The notes below the pieces were generated by a model. The model saw only the letters and a program-made list of their open reading frames with translations, had not been told where the DNA came from and searched no databases. From assembly GCA_020796225.1 (NCBI GenBank), contig CM036753.1, positions 81,593,941 to 81,657,940 on the forward strand: DNA of 64,000 nt, read 5' to 3'. The position numbers and the translations under genes are program-made. The first letter of the stretch is position 1; the number at the start of each line of letters is the position of its first letter. The DNA is from Arion vulgaris. Its lineage: Eukaryota > Mollusca > Gastropoda > Stylommatophora > Arionidae. Shown in pieces: positions 55,935 to 64,000 of the stretch.

Positions 55935-56215
55935 GGTTTCAGTTTTTCCTAGCACTTACATAAACAAGATTTTCCTAGCACTTACATAAACAAGATTTTC
56001 CTAGCACTTACATAACCACGATTCTCCTAGCACTTCCATAAACAAGATTTTCCTTGTAATTACATAACCAAGATTCTCCTAGCATTTCCTTCAATAAGAT
56101 TTTCCTAGCACTTACAGAAACAAGATTTTCCTAGCACTTACATAAACCAGATTTTCCTAGCACTTACATAAACCCGATTTTCCTAGCACTTACATAAACA
56201 AGTTTTTCCCCGCTT
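55935..56215. repeat. 26-bp minisatellite, about 11 copies
   Basis: TTTTCCTAGCACTTACATAA-ACAAGA with CAGATT, CCGATT and CACGATTC variants. Confidence 0.95.
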
Positions 56216-56514
56216 TTGCCATCTTGTATAATTTTGTTATCATTCTACATCTCTCTAATCGAACCCTTTCTTTTACCAGAAAAAGCGTCGACATCTTAAA
56301 TGATACTAATATATACTAATAATATTACTGATATTATCCACGGTTTCCTGAAGATGTTATATGGCTATACGTAGTATTACAATCATCACCTGGTGCTCAC
56401 ATCTTCACAACTATCAGTTAGATGCGCTCTAATATATAAACACTGTGTACATCACTTATTTAAAGATATTGGATAGTAGCGGTTACAAGTTAACATGAAG
56501 CTGGTTTCCATATA
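56216..56514. other. unassigned spacer
   Basis: Nothing recognised. Confidence 0.6.
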
Positions 56515-56523
56515 GACATCAGC

Positions 56524-56730
56524 TCCCGCCTGTCCAGCGTATTCGTAGCGCGTTGGAAGACAGGTAACAAGCCCCCTGTGAGTGCGGTTCAATTCCGTGG
56601 GCTGATAGAAAAGCTACAGGACCTCCAGATTTTACGGTGTTCGTGGCACCGAACCGAAGGGTTACGATGCCTATGGCACCGATCCGAAGAGCTGAAAGCT
56701 CAAGTGTTTCTGGATCGGTTTAAAAAAATG
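56524..56730 (+). mobile_element. SINE-B copy 3 with TSD
   Basis: TSD GACATCAGC at 56515-56523 and 56731-56739. Head CCCGCCTGTCCAGCGTATTC, A-box-like TAGCGCGTTGG, B-box-like GGTTCAATTCC, two GGCACCGAACCGAAGGGTTA-type modules, and a tail GGATCGGTTTAAAAAAATG. Confidence 0.95.
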
Positions 56731-56739
56731 GACATCAGC

Positions 56740-57280
56740 GAGGTTGTACAATGACATTTGTACTATCTGACTTCTGTTATAACAATCAACCTTGTATAGC
56801 AACAATGTTATTCATAGACTCATGTTTACATTCAAGAAACATGTAACCAAATATGTCTATCAAATCTAGCCACTAAGAAAAACGTTCCGCTTTATCTAAT
56901 GATTGTCATGTATAATTCATTCACATAATTTTCTGGGCTAATATGTTCCAGTCATGTATAATTCATTCATTGAAATATACCGATTTATACGACCCAAATC
57001 CTGGATTTTGAGGAATCATGCTGTTGTATCCGATGTTTTTTTCCAGCGTTGCTATAGTCATGAAATGAGCATGCCTACTTTGTAAGCGAAAGGGATCAGG
57101 GTCGCTTCCCGATGTCTGTACTTTGTAGACGGACGACGCAGCTGAACATGGGTAGGTTTGTTGTGAAGTTGGAGAGAAATGACGAAGAAAAGAAGTAACT
57201 ACTTCATATCTGCACATTAATGTATATGGGTAGCTTAAGAAAGTGTTGAGAGAAAAACGAACAATAAATGTTAATGTAAG
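56740..57280. other. unassigned spacer
   Basis: The minus-strand open frame 56963-57304 (113 codons) has no recognisable domain. The plus strand beyond 57240 may already be decayed LINE. Confidence 0.4.
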
Positions 57281-57284
57281 CGAC

Positions 57285-57950
57285 ATACAACCAGAATTTA
57301 ACATCTAAGTACAGAACAAAATTGAGATGCTGATGTTTGAGTAATATGATGGTAACGTCTGATGAATATCTACACTTAAGAGATGTTTTCATCACGTCAG
57401 TAGAAAACATGATTTCTGGAATAGTGCTCAAGAAGCAGAACTACATCACTGAAGAAACATTTAGTCTTTTAGAAGAAATAGAATAAAGAAGAAACCTAAA
57501 GCCGACATGAACAGATCGTAACAATATGAAATATAGAAAGTACACAATAGAAATAATCAGAAGGGAGAATAATAAGAATAAGATACAACATGAAATGAAC
57601 GTTTGAAATAAAATATGGGATCTTCAATTGCAGCAAAAAGATGGACACATGTTCAAGGGAATCAGAATAGTAACATGTAAATTAAGACCATCAATAGATG
57701 CAGTAAATGACAAAAATTGACATTTGCAGAAGACCAAGAAAAACGAAGAATTATGGATCGAGTATTGTAGAAAAATGTACAAAAATACCACACAAAATAT
57801 TGTTGCATTGTTTACCATCAAAGCAAAAGACTGGAGACTTTGGAGGCACATTGCAATCAAATTGTGTAGGCGGAGACGGGCTTGATGATTATGACGATAG
57901 TGATGATGATGATGAAAATACATGTTATTGGAAATTGATTACTGATAATT
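57285..57950 (+). pseudogene. LINE relic with large internal deletion
   Basis: Plus frames give, in order, YITEETFSLLEEIE and MKYRKYTIEIIRRENNKNK followed by IWDLQLQQKDGHMFKGI. These correspond to the linker between LINE endonuclease and RT (ITEE...LMEERR, KYREIHNEIRREI..AK, DLQ.KHD.F). It then jumps at about 57690-57720 to ELWIEYCRKMYKN and AKDWRLWRHIAIKL, the extreme C-terminus, followed by a (GAT)n tail at 57887-57917. The RT domain is missing between. The acidic end of the open frame 57707-57967 is the translated tail repeat. Confidence 0.6.
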
Positions 57951-58137
57951 ATAACGGAATTGATTAATCATTAAATAGTCTGTTCCTTAATGAACTTTGT
58001 TTCCAAGTTAACCGTCCTAAAAATCTCCATATTTTTTAAAAAGATATTTGGCATATGATACATTTGCAATTTTGCAAATAACATATTGCCCCATCTTCTC
58101 GTTTGATCTATCCCTCAGTCTGTAATGGTCTGTTGAT

Positions 58138-58374
58138 CTGAAGGCTAAAGATTTATTTCATTGCCCGGGTTTCCCATATGATTCCGTTCCTGTCAGCAGA
58201 AAATGCACGCCATATGTCAACGGTGTTGCTCAAAACACGAGCTCCGCAGCTCTAGCAACAATCCTAGGGTCTCGTGAAAACTACCCACATGTGACTTGGT
58301 CTGGATTCGAACGCACCACTTTCAGAACGACATGCGAAATCTTAACCACTTCATCATAGACATTCCTCTTTCTA
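58138..58374 (-). mobile_element. SINE-A copy 6
   Basis: Minus strand: A-box-like ATGAAGTGGTTAAG, B-box-like CGTTCGAATCCAG, GATTGTTGCTAGAGCTGCGG, GAGCTCGTGTTTTGAGCAAC, and an end GGGCAATGAAATAAATCTTT. Confidence 0.85.
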
Positions 58375-58440
58375 TTCCCCGTTAAATGCCCTTTTATGAT
58401 TACATTCTACAAGCTTTAATGCAATTATGTATCCCAAAAC

Positions 58441-58512
58441 CGGGGAGTTTGAACCAGGTACGCTTGGGTTGTGATCGAGCTCACTTCCGCTTGAGCTACA
58501 GACGCTCACATT
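58441..58512 (-). mobile_element. SINE-C head fragment
   Basis: The minus strand starts GTGAGCGTCTGTAGCTCAAG (good A box TAGCTCAAGCGG) and contains GTGAGCTCGATCACAACCCA and a B box GGTTCAAACTCC. The body is missing, so only the tRNA-like head remains. It is the best-preserved head of the family. Confidence 0.85.
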
Positions 58513-59089
58513 TACTGCTACATAGACATATTATTATTTATCGAGATACACGCACACGATAATAAAATGACAATTGTTCTTTTGTGTTTTCTTTTTAAGT
58601 TTTCTTTCATATTGTCACTTCATAATGAATCAATATCTATTCTGAACAGTAACATAAATTCAATAAGTATTCATTTGTTATATTTCATGCTGTCTGCTTT
58701 TGTTCAAATATGATTTTGTAAAAATACTGGTCCTGTCAGAAAGAATATATTTTACATTCAAAAGATTGTGGAAGAGATTCTGCCTAGTTCGTTTCTTTTA
58801 CTCCACCTGTCCACTTGACGAGACATTATTTAAATGTCTAGAGTTTGTTTGCTGTTGTTTCATCTCTCACTCAAGACTCGGAAGTTGGTTCTCCTCCTTG
58901 GAGCTTAAAACAACACTGTTAAGTCCGGTCGCCGGGAATCTGTTGAAATGTTATGCATCGTGTTTGTTTTAGTTGTTCAAAGGTAACAAGCAGATTGTGC
59001 TGTAGCGGAATATTTATCATTATGCTTTTTTGGTGTTGAGTTTTGAAATGGATAGTGTTTCATAAATAGCTGTAGAACATGTCTGCCAT
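58513..59089. other. unassigned spacer
   Basis: The open frame 58700-58972 shows no motif. Confidence 0.5.
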
Positions 59090-59215
59090 TAGTTGATTGA
59101 TTGATACTGCATCATCATTTCACTTTAGTGAATGACCATATGTACTTCAATCTCTGTCATTAGACAAAATGATCTCGGCGGCTGTAGAATTGCGGTTAGA
59201 GAAACAGACCAGAAC
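59090..59215 (-). mobile_element. dispersed repeat E, copy 3
   Basis: TTGATTGATTGATACTGCAT, CATCATTTCACTTTAGTGAA, GTACTTCAATCTCTGTCATT and ATGATCTCGGCGGCTG. It aligns with 27150-27300 and 48336-48470. Confidence 0.65.
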
Positions 59216-59320
59216 AAACAACAGACAAGACGAATTCTAGGTCCGTTATAGCATCTGAAATTTTATTGAGTCATTTAATTAATATTCCTCACTGCATTTA
59301 AAAAAAAAGATATTTGTATA

Positions 59321-59483
59321 CAGTGGCGGCTCGTCATTAAAGGCCAGTGAGGCCGGGCCCCACTAAAAATAATTATAACGTGTATTTATTATTTTATAAA
59401 TTAAAATATAGCAGCATAAAACCATGATTTATCCGGGAAAAAATGTCTGGCCCCACCAACAAAAATGATCACGAGCCGCCACT
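59321..59483. mobile_element. hAT-type MITE copy 1, 8-bp TSD
   Basis: This 163-bp element has terminal inverted repeats CAGTGGCGGCTCGT / ACGAGCCGCCACT(A). It is flanked by a perfect 8-bp duplication TTTGTATA (59313-59320 and 59484-59491). An internal segment GTGAGGCCGGGCCCCACTAA also occurs in copy 2. It has no coding capacity, so it must be mobilised in trans. Confidence 0.93.
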
Positions 59484-59491
59484 ATTTGTAT

Positions 59492-59823
59492 ATTCCAGTC
59501 AAACTGTGTTTCCGTGAAGCTGTGCTTCATTTGTTTTAATTACGCTATTTCAATATTAATATCAATTCAATATTGTTTATAGTATAGTACGGCATATGGT
59601 ATTAGTTATAAAATAAAGTTTCCTGCACCCTTTTCCGACCTTAGAGTATGACGTGTCTGTCACTTCACATTTCTGTGTCCTAGTTTGCAGGAGGTTTAAG
59701 GACAATTCCTTTCCTCACATGTAAAAATATAGTGTGGAATGGAACCCAAACCCTCTTTTGACTAAATCGATAGGCGAACTGTTACTCAAATTCGTCATTG
59801 TATTAGTTAGTTGTCTTTTAAAA
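59492..59823. other. unassigned spacer
   Basis: A possible B-box-like GGTTCCATTCCA (minus, about 59735-59747) has no convincing A box. Not called. Confidence 0.5.
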
Positions 59824-60035
59824 GTAACTCTCACGCAATCAGAAGTTATATTTACACAATATCAGTAACTCTCACGCAATCAGATGTTATATTTACACAA
59901 TATCAGTAACTCTCACGCAATCAGAAGTTATATTTACACAATATCAGTAACTCTCACGCAATCAAAAGTTATATTTACACAATATCAGTAACTCTCACGC
60001 AATCAGAAGTTATATTTACCCAATATCAGTAAATC
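59824..60035. repeat. 41-bp minisatellite, 5 copies
   Basis: ATCAGTAACTCTCACGCAAT, CAGAAGTTATATTTACACAA, T, near perfect. Confidence 0.95.
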
Positions 60036-60477
60036 CTCATTGGAGCAAGTTAACTGAGACTCTACTATACTTACAAAAACTATGTGTTTTTAAAACAAAT
60101 ATCTATACAGTACATTTCTTTAATGTTTTATTTTTTATGAGCATTGCTCATTCGTCATTTTAGACATTTGTTTATTCAATCCAGAAGATTATTCTGGAAC
60201 ACTCCATCTCTATATTCCCTCGTGTTAATTGTATTTGTTTAAAAAGTATTCACGATATGCAACTAAACCATTTTCTAACTGAAGTATTTTGTCGTTAACC
60301 ATATTTATAGAGATCACCAGTTTATGTAAGAAATTGTTTTTTTATTACAGAAAATTACTTTAAATTAATAACAAGCCATAGAAGAATATTTGAAATATTG
60401 TGCTTGTAAGTTGTAAGCTATAGCGGTAGGAAATAACTATATTACAATAAGAAGGGTGTTATGGTAATATGAGATAA
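60036..60477. other. unassigned AT-rich spacer
   Basis: Nothing recognised. Confidence 0.6.
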
Positions 60478-60685
60478 TATTATAAGCTCAGTGATTAGAA
60501 AACTGCCTCCTAGATGTATGGTTTCGGTTCGATACTTCAGCGTGGGATTGTTTTACGCGTCAAGCATTTTTCAAAAGAAGAAAATTCTCAACTGTGAGCA
60601 AAAGAAATTATTGAGAGTAAATGAAAACTGGTGTAAAATTGACCACGTCACCCATCGTGGGTCATTGGTCAAACAAAATTACTAG
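60478..60685 (+). mobile_element. possible tRNA-headed SINE relic
   Basis: TATAAGCTCAGTGATTAGA (A-box-like) lies about 45 nt before GGTTTCGGTTCGATACTTCA (B-box-like GGTTCGATACT). The downstream body is unlike the other families. The open frame 60491-60685 is within it. Could also be a tRNA relic. Confidence 0.4.
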
Positions 60686-61055
60686 CGTCTCACCCTATTT
60701 CCCATTATACAACATGGGAAAACAACGGGCTCTTCATTATTTTTATGAAATAAAATGGGAGGAATGAAAGAAGTAAAACAAAGAAGTCATAGATCAGTAT
60801 CACCGATGTTACTGTAATTAGGATGATCCAATCGCATTTCAGTACAATTTTTGATTGTATTTAGGTAATAAAACACTGACGATGAACCGTGTTCTTGACA
60901 ATTCATGAATATCAAACAATAAGAAAATAACTAGTTCTCATACCTTGAAGTATGTTAGTAAATACGGTACGAAACAAGCAATATTATGTTTATTGAATGT
61001 CTAGTATCACATTTCTTTTCAACTTTATATAATGGAAACTACTGGACGTCGATAA
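60686..61055. other. unassigned spacer
   Basis: ACACTGACGATGAACCGTGT at about 60871 resembles AACACTGACGATGAATCTGT on the minus strand at about 49415; a possible short shared repeat. Nothing else. Confidence 0.45.
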
Positions 61056-61059
61056 GACT

Positions 61060-61525
61060 TTGACAATAATTGGACGTCCATATTCACTTGACACTGACTG
61101 GATGTCCATGTACACTTGTCACTGACCGGACATGAATGTACACTTGTCACTGACTGGACACTCCTTAACACTTGACACTGACTGGACATCCATGTACACT
61201 TGACACTGACTAGACACTCATTAACAGTTGACACTGACTAGATACTCATTAACAGTTGACACTGACTAGACACTCATTAACAGTTGACACTGACTGGACA
61301 TCCATGTACACTTGACACTGACTGGACACTCATTAACACTTGACACTGACTGGACATCCATGTACACTTGACACTGACTAGACACTCATTAACAGTTGAC
61401 ACTGACTGGACATCCATGTACACTTGACACTGACTGGACACTCATTAACACTTGACACTGACTGGACATCCATGTACACTTGACACTGACTAGACACTCA
61501 TTAACAGTTGACACTGACTAGACAA
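61060..61525. repeat. 28-bp minisatellite, about 17 copies, with 112-bp higher-order period
   Basis: Units carry ACTTGACACTGACTGGACAT-CCATGTAC or ACTGACTAGACACTCATTAACAGTTG-type sequence. The four-unit block starting GGACATCC at 61296 repeats exactly at 61408 (112 bp). The left units are more diverged. Confidence 0.94.
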
Positions 61526-61674
61526 ATAGCGCTAGAATAGAATATACCAATGTTATTAGTTGATATAAATAATGTCTGACCAAAACAAAACACTTCAAAC
61601 ATATTTTTATTCTTAATGTTACCGTTCTACGTTAACTTGATCTATCTTTTTTATCTAAAATATAACGGGTTAAA

Positions 61675-62126
61675 AGGCTACAAAAGCACTTCATCGCATC
61701 AGAGTAGCTCATAAAGCACGGTTACTCTCAGAGGAAGTCCCCCGTCACATTCCGACAGCATTACACATAGCACGAACTCAATAGCATCAGCAACAATCCA
61801 AAGAAATCCTCAGTAAAAATGCATTCGTCAACAAAACACTGCGGTTAGGATTCAAAATTGCTACCTTCAGAGCGTGGTGATTAAATACTTCGCCTTGCCC
61901 GCATGCCCAGCGTGTTCGTAGCGAGTTGGACTGCGGGTGACTAGCCCTCTGTGAGTGCGGGTTCAATTCCGGAGGCTGGCAGAAAAGCCACATATTTCCC
62001 AGATTCACAGTGCTCGTGGCACCGAACCGAAGGGTTACGATGTCCATGGCACCGAGCCGAAGAGCTGAAAGCTCAAGTGCTTCTGGATCGGAAAAACCCA
62101 CCAAAAACACTTCGCCACAAAGTCAC
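61675..62126 (-). mobile_element. SINE-A copy 7, split by SINE-B
   Basis: The left part 61675-61894 carries the degraded body (ATTGTTGCTGATGCTATTGA, GTTCGTGCTATGTGTAATGC on the minus strand) and most of the head. The remaining bases (ACAAAGTCAC, minus GTGACTTTGT) lie at 62117-62126. Together they restore the A-box region GTGACTTTGTGGCGAAGTAT. Confidence 0.85.
61895..62104 (+). mobile_element. SINE-B copy 4, inserted in SINE-A
   Basis: Flanked by AAATACTTCGCC (61883-61894) and AAACACTTCGCC (62105-62116), a 12-bp TSD with one mismatch. Head CCCGCATGCCCAGCGTGTTC, A-box-like TAGCGAGTTGG, B box GGTTCAATTCC, two GGCACCGA(A/G)CCGAAG modules, and tail GGATCGGAAAAACCCACCAA. Confidence 0.95.
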
Positions 62127-62687
62127 TACTATCTCCATATCTAAGAAAGAAGAGAGTAAGATCACGGTGTGTAAGATAAAGTATTTTATAAGAGTTATCA
62201 ACATTGTCAGGAGAGAATGAATCAGAAGCTTAGAAATGACTACATCAGAAACATTGTGTGAATCACACTGCGCTGTCATAAAATATGGGAAGAAATCAAC
62301 TGAAATGACCAACAATGTTATGAGAATGAGACAAGCGAACTACTAATTTCTTTGGTTCTACATTTATAGTTCTAGGCTGAAAGCGTCTGGATGACAACAA
62401 AGCAGATTGATAAACACAAAAACAAATTCAATTCTGAAAAATATGAGCTGACAACTTCTGTGACACACCAGCAGCCCAACTGCGAGAAATTATGTTTCCC
62501 ATGACATTTCACGGTAAAAGGGAATAAACAAAGATATATTTCTATCCGGCAATGAGGTAGATCGGGCAATATATTATTTTCTTATCCAAGAAGAGACTAG
62601 TATAGTTATAATGTAAAATAAATAATCTGCTTCATTTCATGATGTATACTCAGAAAGCGACATATGATGTATGTTGTGGTCAACATC
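62127..62687. other. unassigned spacer
   Basis: No motif in the short open frames. Confidence 0.5.
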
Positions 62688-62695
62688 CCTTTGAC

Positions 62696-62862
62696 CAGTG
62701 GCGGCTCCTCAGTAACGGCCAGTGAGGCTAGGCCCCACTAAAAATAATGTGCAACGTGTATTTATTAGTTAATAATTAAACTATAACCTAACCCAAAATC
62801 ATGGTTTGTCCGGAAAATTTGAGTCTGGCCCCACCAACAAAAAGGATCACGAGCGGCCGCTG
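62696..62862. mobile_element. hAT-type MITE copy 2, 8-bp TSD
   Basis: A 167-bp relative of the MITE at 59321: starts CAGTGGCGGCTCCTC, ends CACGAGCGGCCGCTG, and is flanked by a perfect 8-bp duplication CCTTTGAC (62688-62695 and 62863-62870). It shares GCCCCACTAAAAATAAT and GTCTGGCCCCACCAACAAAA with copy 1. Confidence 0.93.
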
Positions 62863-62870
62863 CCTTTGAC

Positions 62871-63472
62871 ACACTTTACTTTCCAACTTTTCCCTGGTAC
62901 TCGAATGAAGCTGTGTCGACCTGAGACACGTTACGTTAGAAAAAATCATCCCACTTCGTCTAGAGAACTTGATCCTGAGATTACACGTCTACGAAGCAAA
63001 TGTACTAACCAATACGATATTGCATCTACCACATTATTTGTGGTGTACATAAAAATGAACAGCTAATTAAAATTAAGGATTCAGTTTTTAATATTCCAGA
63101 ACAAATTTATAACTGCTAACACCTTCGCTTTTTTTTCAAAAATAGAAAATCTTTCAATGAACATGTTTCTAATACCTGAGCAACATAATTTGCTGTTGAT
63201 AATTTTATAGTTTATATTTCTCTGCATCCTAACTTCACCCCTACCCCTCCTCAATCGCTACCAACTTTCTTCAGACCTTGAGATCATCAATTAGACAAAA
63301 ATGGGTAATATATCGTGCATGAGATAACCATCTGACATATTCATGGAAGCGTATTGAGAAGATTTCAATTCTTTGTGTAAATCAGAACAGCTCGCGTGTT
63401 ATTATACTTTCTATTTATAATAGAACAAAACAGAATTGTAAAATATAATATATTGATGTATATAATTTTCGC

Positions 63473-63551
<79 letters not shown>

Positions 63552-63915
63552 TAAATTTATTCTACAGGGTTTTCAAGATAAAAGCAGCCCCATGACAAAT
63601 CAAAAGTTGCAGGTACTAATTGCGTTACGTCTATTTTACTATTTAAACCGGTTCCGACTGGCTTGTCCCACGTCACTTTGTTACATCTCCCAATTCCACA
63701 CCATAATTACACCATCACAAGAAGTCTCGCTCACCTGACCTTATACTACGGCATAATTGAACCTTTTCATTTTCATAAACATATGACATATTGGTTCCCT
63801 TGACCGGGCTACATTTATCTTGAACACTCAGTATATTTATAATATTATTTGTATATATTTATAAAAACAATACTAACACACGGATAGGTGTCATGAACAG
63901 TAAACAAACAAATGA
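62871..63915. other. unassigned spacer with long (TA)n
   Basis: (TA)n at 63473-63545. No coding or element signal in the rest. Confidence 0.6.
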
Positions 63916-64000
63916 AAAAAAATCTCTGGAGGCCACGGAGATGTGGTTTTACAGAAGAATGATGAGAATACCATGGAGTGCTAAAATGAAATCTCTGGAG
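63916..64000 (+). pseudogene. LINE RT C-terminal fragment, tandemly repeated, cut by window end
   Basis: The plus frame reads SLEATEMWFYRRMMRIPWSA then KMKSLE. (L)E..EMW.YRRM.RI(P/S)W..K is the highly conserved LINE block after the RT domain; the normal continuation would be VTN-E.(V)L. Here it is replaced by KSLE, which restarts the same segment: AATCTCTGGA occurs at 63921 and again at 63990, a 69-bp (23-codon) period. The window ends in the second unit. Confidence 0.6.

Noticed and set aside
56963..57304. 113-residue minus-strand frame
   Set aside because: No domain, no repeat support, and it overlaps LINE-like sequence on the other strand. Left unassigned.
57707..57967. Protein with acidic C-terminus
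   Set aside because: The aspartate run is the (GAT)n tail of a LINE relic read in frame.
59640..59770. tRNA-like head on the minus strand
   Set aside because: Only a B-box-like GGTTCCATTCC is visible; no A box at the right distance and no sibling copy.

Overview
This window is repeat-dominated eukaryotic DNA. No rRNA or functional tRNA gene and no convincing multi-exon host gene can be supported. What can be read is a dense mixture of minisatellites, tRNA-headed SINEs, decayed non-LTR retrotransposons (LINEs), two 8-bp-TSD hAT-type MITEs and a probable solo LTR. The AT-rich composition, (TA)n tracts, RT/RNase H protein remnants and several tRNA-derived SINE families fit an animal genome. My best inference is a lophotrochozoan, probably a gastropod mollusc. 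That is an impression from element style, not something shown by a host gene.

Layout. 0-5 kb: the 3' body of a SINE, a 26-bp minisatellite, and a 40-bp minisatellite of about 66 copies embedded in a LINE C-terminal coding relic. 5.1-11.1 kb: a 2.15-2.22 kb segment repeated almost three times head to tail. Each unit holds a 98-bp LINE stub, a purine tract and a 38-bp pyrimidine-rich minisatellite. 11.4-15.2 kb: about 85 copies of a 45-bp unit whose length is a multiple of three, so it yields long but spurious open frames. 15.3-40 kb: lower-copy sequence carrying SINEs of at least five types, LINE C-termini on both strands, several short arrays, a pair of repeats whose 5' ends match U2 snRNA, a probable solo LTR, and one candidate promoter/first exon. 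40.2-42.5 kb: a 5'-truncated APE-type LINE with a perfect 13-bp target-site duplication. 43-50.5 kb: short arrays and decayed elements. 50.6-52.1 kb: an RNase H-bearing LINE inserted cleanly into an older LINE. 53.7-56.2 kb: a 27-bp satellite with an exact 810-bp higher-order period, then a 26-bp array. 56.5-64 kb: SINEs, including one inside another, a LINE relic, two MITEs, 41-bp and 28-bp arrays, and a LINE fragment running off the window that already shows the start of a 69-bp tandem period.

Two themes deserve attention. First, a repeat family here begins with the first ~30 nt of U2 snRNA and ends in poly-A, the architecture of an snRNA-headed SINE. Second, several tandem arrays are demonstrably made from pieces of retroelements: the 40-bp array from a LINE C-terminus, the 48-bp array from SINE-A, the 47-bp array from a SINE-D tRNA-like head, the 32-bp array inside a SINE-B copy, and the nascent 69-bp array from another LINE C-terminus. 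Target-site duplications let many insertions be placed exactly and show nested relative ages. SINE family letters (A-D) and repeat letters (E, F) are local labels used only here.
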